Made by a program: the position numbers and the translations under genes
Assembly: GCA_965249965.1 (NCBI GenBank)
Contig: OZ252262.1
Coordinates: 2,418,001-2,482,000, forward strand
Source of the DNA: HXMU1420-13 sp965249965
Lineage (GTDB): Bacteria; Bacteroidota; Rhodothermia; Balneolales; Balneolaceae
DNA length: 64,000 nucleotides
Direction: 5' to 3'
In this document: positions 18,048 through 27,362 of the stretch, piece after piece
Position numbering within the stretch: the stretch's first letter is position 1
Layout: every line of letters starts with the position of its first letter
The notes under the pieces: model-generated
Database searches by the model: none
The model's input: the letters and a program-made list of their open reading frames with translations, nothing else
What the model was told of the DNA's origin: nothing

Positions 18048-19535
18048 CTATATCAATAACCCTATCCATAGAATGATCACGCTCAACCCAGCAAGAATCA
18101 AGATCAATGGCCAGATAAATTTCAGCCAGGAATCATAATTTAGGTTTACCATAGCAAGAGATGGAAGGATTAAATTAGCCGGGGTAAGGAAAAGCATCAT
18201 TCCCATTCCAAACTGATAAGCATTTACAATTTCCTCTGTCGGCACTCCGATTATTTGTCCGAGCGAACTCATGATGGGCATCGTCAAAACAGCAAGACCT
18301 GAAGTGCTGGAAATGAAAAATCCCATCACAAAAAAGACCAGTAGAAGGAGAGGTAGGAATACAAAACCTGAGGTGCCTTCTACTAATTGAACCGATTGAT
18401 ATAAAATGGTATCAGATACTTTACCATCAGTTAAAATGATTGCAACTCCTCGTGCAATCCCAATAATTAAGGAAACCCCAAGCAGGTCTTTGGCTCCTTC
18501 AACAAATCTGGATACAAAGGTTTTCTCAGGAATACGCATCAGAAAGCCCATCAGAATTGCCGAGATTAAAAACAATACCGTCATTTCTTCCAGCCACCAA
18601 TGAAGGAATGCAACTCCAATAATCATCACAATAAATGAACCACCAAAAAGAACAAGTAAAAATATGGTTCGCAGATCGAGCTTTTCAGTATCCGTTGAAC
18701 TAACAGATTTAAATGGAGATTCTATATTTAAGCCAAATAAAACAGATTTTGTTGGATCTGCTTTTGCTCGATTTGCATATCGCACGATGTATGTTATACA
18801 AGCCGTTGTTCCGATAATCAGCATGGCTAATCTACTTGAGAATCCAATGGTCCAGTTTATTCCCGCTGCATCAGATGCAATGATAGTTGCAAAAGGGTTA
18901 ATAGTACTTGCCATGGTTCCCATGCAAGACCCAATAAAAATCACCGCTACAGGAACCATTAAATCATAGCCGGCAGCAAGAAAAATTGGCACTAGGATAG
19001 GATAAAAAGCCAGAGTTTCTTCAGCTAAGCCAAACGTTGTACCACCTATGGCAATTAAACTAGTAACCAATATAATGAGAAGACTTTCTCGACCTTTTAA
19101 TTTTGTTGCTAGAAATGATACCCCTTTATCCAAGGCTCCAGTGCTGTTAAATACTCCGATAAAGCCACCAATAATTAGCACCAGCATTACGATATCTATG
19201 ACTTCATACATTCCTTTAATGGGGGCCAAAAATACAGCGAGTATTCCCTGTGGGTTTTTTTCAACGGTTTGATATGTGCCAGGGACCGAAACCGGACGAG
19301 ATAAATCTCCATTTTCGAACTTTTCAAAATCAATAAGAATATCCAGATCATCTAAGGTGGATTGTGTACCCGGAAGAACTTCACGACCGGAATTTGAAAT
19401 TAGTTCAAAACTGGATGAATCTTGATTGTATATGATAGTTGAATACTGCCCGGAGGGTAGGAGCCAAGTGGCTACAGCAGCAAGTACAATTACTCCCATT
19501 AATACAGAATAGGGAGTTGGAAAAGTGAGTTTCAT
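18048..19535 (-). CDS. YfcC/DcuC-type membrane transporter
   Basis: The 495-residue protein is an integral inner-membrane carrier with about 12 hydrophobic segments. It starts with FPTPYSVLMGVIVLAAVATWLLPSG, which is typical of the YfcC family (C4-dicarboxylate anaerobic carrier-like, IT superfamily). Repeated GGTTFGLAEETLAFYPI and FISSTSGLAVLTMPIM loops are the two substrate-site hairpins. Substrates may be basic amino acids, peptides or dicarboxylates; the sequence does not decide. No metabolic partner gene is adjacent. Confidence 0.85.
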   Translation of the reverse strand: MKLTFPTPYSVLMGVIVLAAVATWLLPSGQYSTIIYNQDSSSFELISNSGREVLPGTQSTLDDLDILIDFEKFENGDLSRPVSVPGTYQTVEKNPQGILAVFLAPIKGMYEVIDIVMLVLIIGGFIGVFNSTGALDKGVSFLATKLKGRESLLIILVTSLIAIGGTTFGLAEETLAFYPILVPIFLAAGYDLMVPVAVIFIGSCMGTMASTINPFATIIASDAAGINWTIGFSSRLAMLIIGTTACITYIVRYANRAKADPTKSVLFGLNIESPFKSVSSTDTEKLDLRTIFLLVLFGGSFIVMIIGVAFLHWWLEEMTVLFLISAILMGFLMRIPEKTFVSRFVEGAKDLLGVSLIIGIARGVAIILTDGKVSDTILYQSVQLVEGTSGFVFLPLLLLVFFVMGFFISSTSGLAVLTMPIMSSLGQIIGVPTEEIVNAYQFGMGMMLFLTPANLILPSLAMVNLNYDSWLKFIWPLILILAGLSVIILWIGLLI

Positions 19536-19600
19536 AAATGTAGTTACCCGAAAATATTCTTAATAACTACAAGATAATTGAAATATGAAATGAATGCCTA

Positions 19601-19993
19601 TTAACCGGCTTTCTTTTGTAGAGGTACTTCTTTAATCGTCTGATCTACAAGTACTTTAACATCTTTGCCAGTGCGTAACATGCCATTTATTTCAGCGCCA
19701 TGTTCAGTAACTAATTGTTTGGCATAGATATTACCGTTTACTATTGCTTTGGCATGTAATGTAACGGTTTCTGTAATTCGGAGATCTCCCTCAATAGTAC
19801 CGGAAATCATGGCCGTTTTTGCAATGATATTCCCGCTAATATTGCCTGAATCGTTAAGTATCAAATGCTGCTTTGTGATGATTTCACCATGGGCTATTCC
19901 GGAAATATGGATATTGCCTTCACAAGTGATGTCAGCTTTAATCGTTGTTCCTTCTGCTATAAAGGTAGTGTTGTTTGTCCTTGTATCTTTCAT
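19601..19993 (-). CDS. Bactofilin (polymer-forming cytoskeletal protein)
   Basis: Bactofilins polymerise without nucleotide into filaments that organise cell-wall enzymes, poles or stalks. The 130 residues form a right-handed beta-helix of short repeats, such as NTTFIAEGTTIKADITCEG, GNIHISGIAHGEII, GDLRITETVTLH and GNIYAKQLVTEHGAEINGML. Disordered tails flank the core, as is usual. It is monocistronic here, with no M23 peptidase next to it. Confidence 0.9.
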   Translation of the reverse strand: MKDTRTNNTTFIAEGTTIKADITCEGNIHISGIAHGEIITKQHLILNDSGNISGNIIAKTAMISGTIEGDLRITETVTLHAKAIVNGNIYAKQLVTEHGAEINGMLRTGKDVKVLVDQTIKEVPLQKKAG

Positions 19994-20069
19994 ATACCTA
20001 AGAGGGTTCTTGACCTGAATTCGTTACGTATTTTTTGAAACTCTTTTACTTTGTAAAGATACGGATATA

Positions 20070-20372
20070 CTAGTATTTCTTTTTAGAAATTCTGTTGTTT
20101 GTTATCACTTTTTGAGCCTTTGATTTAAAACGACTTACATCTTCATTTCTGAGTGCTCTATGTTTAGTCTTACGTCCAGTTACTCGGGCTCTCCATTTCT
20201 TCCAATTCTTGAGTTTCATCTGGTGCTTCATCAATTTAATGACTTCACCTTCACTAAGGCCAAATTGTACTTCTATGGCCTCGAATGGTGTTCGATCTTC
20301 CCAAGCCATACCAACAATTCGATCTATATCGTATTGGTCTAAATTGTATTTCTCTATGATTTTTTGTGCCAT
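20070..20372 (-). CDS. TIGR03643/DUF2805 family protein
   Basis: The 100-residue basic protein has the family start YNLDQYDIDRIVGMAWEDRTPFEAI and a helix-turn-helix-like segment (QFGLSEGEVIKLMKHQMK). A conserved W-rich patch (NWKKWRARVTGRKTKH) follows. The fold suggests DNA or RNA binding, but no function is established. It ends in a Lys/Arg-rich tail. It lies between the bactofilin gene and a divergent MFS gene. Confidence 0.82.
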   Translation of the reverse strand: MAQKIIEKYNLDQYDIDRIVGMAWEDRTPFEAIEVQFGLSEGEVIKLMKHQMKLKNWKKWRARVTGRKTKHRALRNEDVSRFKSKAQKVITNNRISKKKY

Positions 20373-20456
20373 ATTCTCTTAACAGAATGAGAGCACAACT
20401 CGTTCGAGATAAATCTTTAACTTCGAATTTTCATAATCCAGACTTATACTGCGCCT

Positions 20457-21776
20457 ATGAATGAAGATCTCCTCGATTTTGATCCACCTAAAACCAATGT
20501 ATTTCCAATACTACTTGTTAATTTTATCGGTGCACTTGGCTATAGCTTAATTCTACCTTTTTTAATTGTACTGGTATTGAAATTTGGTGGTAATGAATTG
20601 ATTTATGGAATTCTGGGTGCCACATATTCTTTTTTCCAACTAATTGGTGCTCCGATTCTAGGTAAATGGTCGGACTCAATGGGGCGAAAGAGAGTTTTGT
20701 TGATCAGCCAAATTGGAACATTTTTAGCCTGGGTATTATTTCTTGTTGCTTTGGTGGTTCCCAATAATCCCCTTTTTGATATCCAAAATGCATATCTCGG
20801 AGCTTTTATTCTATCACTACCTTTATTGATGTTATTTGCCGCCAGAGCATTAGATGGAATCACCGGCGGAAATATTTCAGTAGCGAATGCCTACTTAAGT
20901 GATATCAGTGATGATACTGACCGAAAATCAAACTTCGGTAAAATGGCTGCTTCAGCTAATCTTGGATTTATTATCGGTCCGGCATTAGCAGGAATATTAG
21001 GAGGGACCTTTCTTGGAGAAATATTGCCCGTTTTTGCGACCATGCTCATTTCATTGATTGCGATTGGGGTAATTCAATATTATCTGAAAGAAACCAATCC
21101 ATGTGCTATGCAGGATATGGTACAGACCGGTGAGTTGAAAAAAATCTATAATCAGGAACAAAAAGACTGTTTTCAGAAAAAAGATGAGAGGCAGATTGGT
21201 TTAATAGGTGTGATGAATTTACCGAATGTTGGATTTTTGCTGATCATGTATTTCCTGATTTTTCTAGCATTTAATTTCTTTTATGTATCGTTTCCTGTTC
21301 ATGCCATTCAGGCTTTAGAATGGGATTTATTTCAATTGGGAATCTACTTTTCTTTTATGGGAACAGTAATGGTACTTGTGCAGGGGCCTGTTCTTTCGTA
21401 CCTGGCTGATAAATTCAGTGAGCCGATCTTAATTATAACGGGTAGTATATTATTGGCAATTGGATTTTTTCTCTACACTCAACAGAACACATTTGTTTTA
21501 TATGTTGCCATCTTATTATTCGCCAGTGGTAACGGAATTATGTGGCCATCTTTTCTTTCTGTCTTATCAAAAATTGCGGGAGATACCTTCCAGGGTGCTG
21601 TTCAGGGCTATGCTAGCAGTACAGGAAGTTTAGCGTCTATAATTGGATTAATTGGAGGAGGATTTATTTACAGTATTTTTGGAACATCCATTTTTATTAT
21701 TCCTGCAATTCTGATGGTTTTAATAGCTGTAGCTTCAATCAGATTTAATGGGATTGTATCAGAATCAATCAGTTGA
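20457..21776 (+). CDS. MFS exporter of the TetA/multidrug type
   Basis: The protein has 12 predicted transmembrane helices in 439 residues. The motif A loop between TM2 and TM3 reads GKWSDSMGRKRVLL, and motif C-like glycine-rich TM5 is NLGFIIGPALAGILGG, the antiporter signature. It probably exports a drug-like compound with proton exchange. Its stop overlaps the end of the convergent serine hydrolase gene by 12 bp. Confidence 0.88.
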   Translation: MNEDLLDFDPPKTNVFPILLVNFIGALGYSLILPFLIVLVLKFGGNELIYGILGATYSFFQLIGAPILGKWSDSMGRKRVLLISQIGTFLAWVLFLVALVVPNNPLFDIQNAYLGAFILSLPLLMLFAARALDGITGGNISVANAYLSDISDDTDRKSNFGKMAASANLGFIIGPALAGILGGTFLGEILPVFATMLISLIAIGVIQYYLKETNPCAMQDMVQTGELKKIYNQEQKDCFQKKDERQIGLIGVMNLPNVGFLLIMYFLIFLAFNFFYVSFPVHAIQALEWDLFQLGIYFSFMGTVMVLVQGPVLSYLADKFSEPILIITGSILLAIGFFLYTQQNTFVLYVAILLFASGNGIMWPSFLSVLSKIAGDTFQGAVQGYASSTGSLASIIGLIGGGFIYSIFGTSIFIIPAILMVLIAVASIRFNGIVSESIS

Positions 21777-23105
21777 TTTTATTTTTACTCCATTAAAAGA
21801 GTTGCCGTCGTTATTTGTCCATACCATTATTACATCTTCTCCTTTTTCCTGAAAAGCGATGCTCGAATAAAGTGTACGAGTGAAAAAGGTTTGTGAATCA
21901 ACAGGCACAAGTTCTGCAAAACCACCTTCATTAGCTTGTGCAAGCAGTTTATTGTCTCGTACAATCACATTAACTATAAAGTTTGGTCCAAACGAATAGC
22001 TCCCAACTAAATCAGATAAATTTGAATTAACTCGATCATACTGAGAAAAAGTATGTGACCAGCTTTCATACTCCTCGCCAAATAGTATGGCAGCTAAATC
22101 CCTGCGTAAATAGTCGGCAACTCCGGTTTGAACATTGCCAGTTATTATTACGGTTATATCTTCATCCGAATAATGTAAATAATCTGCGATGTATCCACTT
22201 ATTCGCCCATCATGGCCAAATACACTTCTACCAAAAGAGGTATACAGGGAAATCCCATATCCATAATTGTTGATATGATTAGTGAACAGTTTTTCTCTTG
22301 ATTCATCTGATAGAAAATCATGGGTATTGAGTGCATTAATCCATTTTTTAAGATCTCTATTTGTACTGTACAATGATCCTGAACCTGTTAACACTGTGTT
22401 GGCTATATATTGTGCATCTTGCAAACTAAAAAGACCATCGGGATCATAACCTTCTGCTAAATTCTCTACTATTTTGGATGAATTGAAATGACCGGTATTA
22501 GTTAATTCAAGCTCGTTAAATAGAGCGTTTTTCAGATAATCTCTGAATGATTCACCGGAAACTTCTTCAATAATTTTGGCTAAAATCGCATAGCCACCAT
22601 TGGAATATTCATACTCGCTACCAGCTTCAAAATTAAGAGGCTCACTCAGTATTGCAGTTACTAATTCATCCAAAGTGGCTTGGGATGTTGAAAGATGTGA
22701 AAAATCTGAGATTGAGAAAATATCTTTAGTTCCAGATTGATGGGTTAATAGCTGATGTATAGTTATTTCTTTGTAGGTATCAGGTACTTCAAGATGATCA
22801 GATAGATGATCGTCCACAGAAAGTTTTCCAGCTTCTTCAAGCTTAAGAATTGCAACAGCTGTGAATTGTTTGGATATAGATCCAATTTTGAATCTCGTAA
22901 CTGTGGAATTTGGAATTTTAAAGGCAATATCTGCATATCCGAAGCACTGTTCGTACAGAGTATCATTCGATTCGGTGATTAGTACGCATCCTGTAAAATC
23001 ATTGTTATCTACATATGATTGGAGATACGTAGTGATCTTTTGAGGAATAGATTGAGCTAGAATTGTACTACAAAACAGAAGAGAAAATAAAAGTGTACGG
23101 ATCAT
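21765..23105 (-). CDS. Secreted serine hydrolase, class C beta-lactamase fold
   Basis: A signal peptide (about 1-18, MIRTLLFSLLFCSTILAQ) is followed by a PF00144-type domain. The SxxK motif is S76-I-S-K79, with the Tyr-x-Asn motif in YEYSNGGY. The third motif may be the FGHDGRISGY region, where HDG replaces KTG, as is usual for the esterase/peptidase members. A beta-rich C-terminal extension (about 350-446) follows. It is more likely a D-peptidase or esterase than a true beta-lactamase. Confidence 0.88.
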   Translation of the reverse strand: MIRTLLFSLLFCSTILAQSIPQKITTYLQSYVDNNDFTGCVLITESNDTLYEQCFGYADIAFKIPNSTVTRFKIGSISKQFTAVAILKLEEAGKLSVDDHLSDHLEVPDTYKEITIHQLLTHQSGTKDIFSISDFSHLSTSQATLDELVTAILSEPLNFEAGSEYEYSNGGYAILAKIIEEVSGESFRDYLKNALFNELELTNTGHFNSSKIVENLAEGYDPDGLFSLQDAQYIANTVLTGSGSLYSTNRDLKKWINALNTHDFLSDESREKLFTNHINNYGYGISLYTSFGRSVFGHDGRISGYIADYLHYSDEDITVIITGNVQTGVADYLRRDLAAILFGEEYESWSHTFSQYDRVNSNLSDLVGSYSFGPNFIVNVIVRDNKLLAQANEGGFAELVPVDSQTFFTRTLYSSIAFQEKGEDVIMVWTNNDGNSFNGVKIKSTD

Positions 23106-23168
23106 GGGATAGATATTGATTTAAATAAGCACTCTTATAATTGCCGATAGTTACATTCTTTAGATCAA

Positions 23169-23360
23169 CTAACCGGCTATTCCATCACCATCAATATCTG
23201 TACCCACATGCTCCTCTAATACATGAAGTGTTTTTATCAATAATTCTCTTGTTGAAGCAAGCTCGGTTTCAAGTTGTTCAACTCTATCTTCGATTGAATC
23301 GGCCTGTTTTTGCTGGCGTTCAATTTCTGTTTGTTGCATTAGGTCAAAGAAAATTCCCAT
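23169..23360 (-). CDS. Small coiled-coil protein with a DxDxDG tail
   Basis: The 63-residue frame has good coding character: an amphipathic Glu/Gln-rich coiled coil (about 10-45) with leucines in heptad spacing. A C-terminal DIDGDGIAG loop resembles a calcium-binding or dockerin-type Asp repeat. The start context has no Shine-Dalgarno, as usual here. It lies in the same orientation between two exported-protein genes. The competing plus-strand frame (23141-23362) lacks such structure. Function unknown. Confidence 0.55.
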   Translation of the reverse strand: MGIFFDLMQQTEIERQQKQADSIEDRVEQLETELASTRELLIKTLHVLEEHVGTDIDGDGIAG

Positions 23361-23385
23361 AATATCAAAGAGTGTTGTTTATGTT

Positions 23386-24111
23386 TTAGTTTACTTTTTT
23401 TGCGAGTGTATCATGATGATGAAGGAGAAGTGATCGCAGATAACTGCCTATAAAGTTTACACCTTCAAATCCAGCTTTTTTTGCGGCTTCATCTTCTTGT
23501 TCAAAAGTTATTCCACCATCATCAGCATAATCTTGAAGGTTGTAATAAGCACCGATTGTAAAAATATCCCACGAAGGTCCCCAAATCCGTGTAAAAATCA
23601 TGTTTCCCTTATGATGTATTCCGGAATAAAATACATTCTCATCCCCGCGCTGTTGCAAAAGTGCGTTTTGCTTACCGGCTAAAGCTGTAAATATCTCGAT
23701 ATGGAAAAACGCATATTCTTCAAACCACTCAATAAATTGAGCATGTTCAGGACCTTCAACAATTGCTTCTTCTTGAAAGCTAACCAGGTTATGATAATCA
23801 TCACCGTATGCCTGATCGAGCGTCTTGGAACTTCTTCTGAGCGAAAGATTATCCTGTATAAAATGATCAGAAATATCTGTGATTGGGTACATCAACATCA
23901 AATCCCAGTGATCTCCCTGACTATGCCTTAGTAAATATGGCTTTTGAATTCCAAATTCTTCATGATTCTCAATATCCGATTTTACCAAGTCAATGAGTTC
24001 CAACAAGTCGCCCGGTGCTGCACGGAGCAATGTAACTTTATATTGATTTTGAGCATGTACATCGGCACTAATAAGCAGGATAAATACAGTCAGGAAAAAG
24101 CGATAAAACAT
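23386..24111 (-). CDS. Exported protein of unknown function, tandem alpha/beta-barrel-like
   Basis: A signal peptide (about 1-20, ending VHA-Q) precedes 220 residues that look like two ferredoxin-like halves. The first begins YKVTLLRAAPGDLLELIDLVKSDI, the second near FFHIEIFTALAGKQNALL. The strand-helix-strand pattern and conserved Trp/His (GDHWDLMLMYPI, GPSWDIFTIGAYY) resemble NIPSNAP or EthD-type dimeric barrels, but no family is certain. It lies 15 bp downstream of the amidohydrolase gene and is likely cotranscribed with it. Confidence 0.7.
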   Translation of the reverse strand: MFYRFFLTVFILLISADVHAQNQYKVTLLRAAPGDLLELIDLVKSDIENHEEFGIQKPYLLRHSQGDHWDLMLMYPITDISDHFIQDNLSLRRSSKTLDQAYGDDYHNLVSFQEEAIVEGPEHAQFIEWFEEYAFFHIEIFTALAGKQNALLQQRGDENVFYSGIHHKGNMIFTRIWGPSWDIFTIGAYYNLQDYADDGGITFEQEDEAAKKAGFEGVNFIGSYLRSLLLHHHDTLAKKVN

Positions 24112-24126
24112 AATGAAAGATGGATT

Positions 24127-25518
24127 TTAATTAGTTCTAATTTGATTCATAAAGTCTTGCAGTTCTTTGGAGGAATAAATTTTTCCACTTTTGATTACGC
24201 TTTTGATCAAAGTCGTATTCGTTATGTCAACGAGTGGATTTTCTAAAAGAAGGATAAAATCAGCAATTTTACCTTCTTGAATCGCGCCATAATCATTTTC
24301 TAAATCAAAAAATTTAGGACCATTAACCACTGAAGTTTGAATTGCTTCCAGAGGAGTTAACCCGGCCAAGACCATCATTTCTAATTCTTTATGTAACGAC
24401 TCCCCGGGATATACATAGGAGTTAAATGGACCCGAATCAGATCCTGCTAAAATATGGATTCCAGCATTATTCATGGGTTTTACCATGGCTCTGAAAGCCT
24501 CACCCCAACGGGCACGTTGCTTGGTATATCGCTCCCCACCACGTGCTGCAGAATTAATCCGACGTTGATAGGTCTCAATAATTTCTGGCGCCATGTAATT
24601 CAATAGAGTATCCGCAGAATGATCGGTGATATTTAACTCGGCCAGTGTTTTACCAATGTGTAGAGTAGGAGTGACATAAAATTCATGCTCAGCTAAATCC
24701 GTATAAATGCTTTCAGCTAATTCCTCATCGTAGCTATCCATAAGTGGTGTGATCATCGAATACCCGGGATTGGCAGAGCGAATCTCATCAGCATTAATGG
24801 AGGTCTCTGTTAATGCATAATATAAATGCTCAATTCCGTCTAAGCCCAATTCACTGGCTTTCATTAAATCAGCAGTAAGTGGCATATGTCCGGTAATTTT
24901 AAGTCCCCGTTTTTCAGCCTCCTCAATAATTTGGTAGTATAAATCTGCTTCAAGGTTACCATCGTAAATTTTTACGAAGTCCGCTTCCATTTGCACAAGT
25001 GAATCAAGAGCATTTGATACATCCTCTGGAGTAACAACATGAATTGAACCATCCCAGGCAGGATTAGAACCATCAAGTTTTGGACCTGAAGTATAGATGG
25101 CTGGACCACCCAGAGTTCCATTCTGTATGTCTTGATTCCACGCCTGAATTGCTGGAGTAATATCACCGCCAGCATCTCTAACGGATGTAACTCCGAACCG
25201 AAGAAAGAGTGGTAACATCTCTTTGTTTTGCTCAGTCAGCTCGGTTCCACCTCGAAAATGCACATGATTATCCCACAAACCAGGAATAACAAAAGCGGCA
25301 TTTCCATCCAGAGTGGATAAGACTTCAACGCGTTTATGATTATCCATATGATCCACAGCAATAATTCGATTATTCTTTATTGCAATGAATTGTTCAGGTG
25401 TTATTTCACCGGTATTCACATCAATAATTTGAACATTAAGAATGGAATAATCGGCTTGTTTAATTTCTGTGCAGTTGAAAAAAAAGAGAGCTAAAAAAAT
25501 CAGGGCAAGTATTCTCAT
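24127..25518 (-). CDS. Exported amidohydrolase (imidazolonepropionase/prolidase-like)
   Basis: The metal-dependent hydrolase has the N-terminal beta-sandwich, then the TIM barrel with HVH (H85, H87), a Lys in VKIYDG that can be carboxylated, GHMPL, GIEHLYY and the final Asp in AGSDSG. The N-terminus is a signal sequence ending in FFFNC, so it may be a lipoprotein through Cys16. Related exported enzymes cleave dipeptides or cyclic amides. The short gap to the downstream unknown exported protein suggests a shared pathway. Confidence 0.87.
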   Translation of the reverse strand: MRILALIFLALFFFNCTEIKQADYSILNVQIIDVNTGEITPEQFIAIKNNRIIAVDHMDNHKRVEVLSTLDGNAAFVIPGLWDNHVHFRGGTELTEQNKEMLPLFLRFGVTSVRDAGGDITPAIQAWNQDIQNGTLGGPAIYTSGPKLDGSNPAWDGSIHVVTPEDVSNALDSLVQMEADFVKIYDGNLEADLYYQIIEEAEKRGLKITGHMPLTADLMKASELGLDGIEHLYYALTETSINADEIRSANPGYSMITPLMDSYDEELAESIYTDLAEHEFYVTPTLHIGKTLAELNITDHSADTLLNYMAPEIIETYQRRINSAARGGERYTKQRARWGEAFRAMVKPMNNAGIHILAGSDSGPFNSYVYPGESLHKELEMMVLAGLTPLEAIQTSVVNGPKFFDLENDYGAIQEGKIADFILLLENPLVDITNTTLIKSVIKSGKIYSSKELQDFMNQIRTN

Positions 25519-25598
25519 AAAGTGTCGATAATTAGTAAGAGAAAATATCTAATGAATCTCTTAAACTATAATCAATAATCAACGACTTTTCGGGAAAC

Positions 25599-26243
25599 AT
25601 GAGCAGAAACACTTCGATTGCCTTTTTTGCATTCTCATTAATATTTATCGGCATTACATTTTCGCCTGAACCAAGGGCATTCTGGATGTTTAAAATCTTC
25701 CCCATTATTCTGTTAGGAATTGAGGTAACCAGGGATACGAATTTTGCTAAAAGCAGCATTCTTATACTTGCTTTAGTTGCCTCTGGAGTGGGAGACTTAC
25801 TTCTTCATTTTGATTTGTTTATCCCCGGGTTGTCTGCTTTTTTAGTAGCTCAAATTTTTTATGCCTGGTTATTTTTAAGTAACAGAGCATCTTTTACTAA
25901 TCGACTTAGTATTTCGATTTTTCTCATCTTTTATCTACTGGGTGTTTTAATTATTCTATATCCAAAACTCGGTGAAATGCAGATTCCCGTATTTGCATAT
26001 ATGCTTGTTATTTCGATCATGGGATTCGCTGCTATTCAATCCAAATATGCCGTTAAATGGGCATTAGCCGGTGCTTTGATCTTCATTTTATCCGATTCAT
26101 TGATCGCCATAAACAAGTTTATCATTGATATACCATTCGAGCGTGTGTTAATCATGACAACCTATTACGCGGCACAATGGATGTTGGTAAAAGGTTTTTT
26201 AGAAAGCCCGATTAATTCCGACGAATTAGAACTCGGAAAATGA
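25599..26243 (+). CDS. YhhN family membrane protein (lysoplasmalogenase-like)
   Basis: The 214-residue protein is almost entirely membrane-embedded, with 7-8 helices. Family features are the Asp-bearing GVGDLLLHFD-type helix (here ASGVGDLLLHFD), GAL-IFILSDSLIAINKF and the terminal TTYYAAQWMLVKG. The mammalian homologue TMEM86 hydrolyses the vinyl ether of lysoplasmalogens; bacterial roles are mostly untested. It lies 12 bp upstream of holA and may be cotranscribed. Confidence 0.88.
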   Translation: MSRNTSIAFFAFSLIFIGITFSPEPRAFWMFKIFPIILLGIEVTRDTNFAKSSILILALVASGVGDLLLHFDLFIPGLSAFLVAQIFYAWLFLSNRASFTNRLSISIFLIFYLLGVLIILYPKLGEMQIPVFAYMLVISIMGFAAIQSKYAVKWALAGALIFILSDSLIAINKFIIDIPFERVLIMTTYYAAQWMLVKGFLESPINSDELELGK

Positions 26244-26255
26244 TATTTTCTGCCG

Positions 26256-27308
26256 ATGGCAAAAAAGGCAACTAGCGCAGATCAATACCAAGCAATTCTA
26301 TCACAGTTACAATCAGGTGCATTTAAACCTGTTTATTATTTGTATGGTGAAGAAGAATTTTATCTCGATCAACTGGTTGACAAATTCTCAAATCTGTTAC
26401 CTGCCCACGAGAAGGATTTCAATTTTGATTTGCTGTACGGGCAGGATGTTACTCCGGCCAAGATATTGTCTATTGCGCGAAGTTACCCAATGATGGCAGA
26501 ACGTCGGGTTCTGATTGTTCGAAATTTTCTCCAAACTGCAAAAGGCGCATCTGGAGAAGGAGACATGAACGATTTTATTCCATATTTCGAACAACCCAAC
26601 CCATCTTGCCTGGTTGTACTTTTTGATACCGCTAAGCCCGCGGGAAATACAAAAATAGGAAAGGCAATTTCGAAAAGTCCGAATGTTGGATTTTTCCATT
26701 TTGATCCCATGCCGGATTATTTAATTCCAGATTGGATTATAAGCTGGGTTGATGCTCATCACCATAAAAGAATACAACCGGCAGCAGCACAGCTTCTGGG
26801 ACAGTTTGTTGGGAATAACCTCCAGCTTTTGTCTAGCGAAATAGACAAAGTGTGCACTTTTGTGGACACTAAGCATGAAGTCACTGAAGCCGATGTAAAA
26901 GAAATTATCGGCACTTATCGCGAATATTCGGCGATAGAGCTCAAAGAAGCCATTATTCGGCGAGACTTAAATCAGGCGCTTTATATATCGGAACAAATAT
27001 TGCAACACAGTAAATCAGACACGGGGGAATTAATTCGGCTCGTGGGATTCTTTTACAGTGTGTTTGTTAATATTTGGCAGATTAGACGTCTCGCTGAAAA
27101 AGGCATGAACAAAGCTCAGGTTCAAACTCAAATGGGGGTGAACGCCTGGTACTTTGATCGCCTTTGGAAAGACGCTTCTAATTTCCGGTATGCTGATATG
27201 CCTCGGGTATTCGAAGCATTATTAGATGCCGACAAATCCATCAAAGGATTCTCCACACTTGATACCACGTCCATTTTATTCCTTCTGGTCAAGCGATTGA
27301 TAGGCTAA
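26256..27308 (+). CDS. holA: DNA polymerase III delta subunit
   Basis: Delta opens the sliding clamp within the clamp loader. The 350 residues show the family start FKPVYYLYGEEEFYLDQLVDKF, the RVLIVRNF strand and the C-terminal helical collar with the TLDTTSILFLLVKRL end. The length is normal. It sits between YhhN and an ECF sigma factor without replication partners. Confidence 0.93.
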   Translation: MAKKATSADQYQAILSQLQSGAFKPVYYLYGEEEFYLDQLVDKFSNLLPAHEKDFNFDLLYGQDVTPAKILSIARSYPMMAERRVLIVRNFLQTAKGASGEGDMNDFIPYFEQPNPSCLVVLFDTAKPAGNTKIGKAISKSPNVGFFHFDPMPDYLIPDWIISWVDAHHHKRIQPAAAQLLGQFVGNNLQLLSSEIDKVCTFVDTKHEVTEADVKEIIGTYREYSAIELKEAIIRRDLNQALYISEQILQHSKSDTGELIRLVGFFYSVFVNIWQIRRLAEKGMNKAQVQTQMGVNAWYFDRLWKDASNFRYADMPRVFEALLDADKSIKGFSTLDTTSILFLLVKRLIG

Positions 27309-27362
27309 GCCTTCTTTTGCGCTTAAAACTGGAATTAGGAACTAAATTGGGAAAACATCAAG

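Noticed and set aside
23141..23362. 73-codon plus-strand frame
   Set aside because: It overlaps the minus-strand small coiled-coil gene, which has better composition and orientation.
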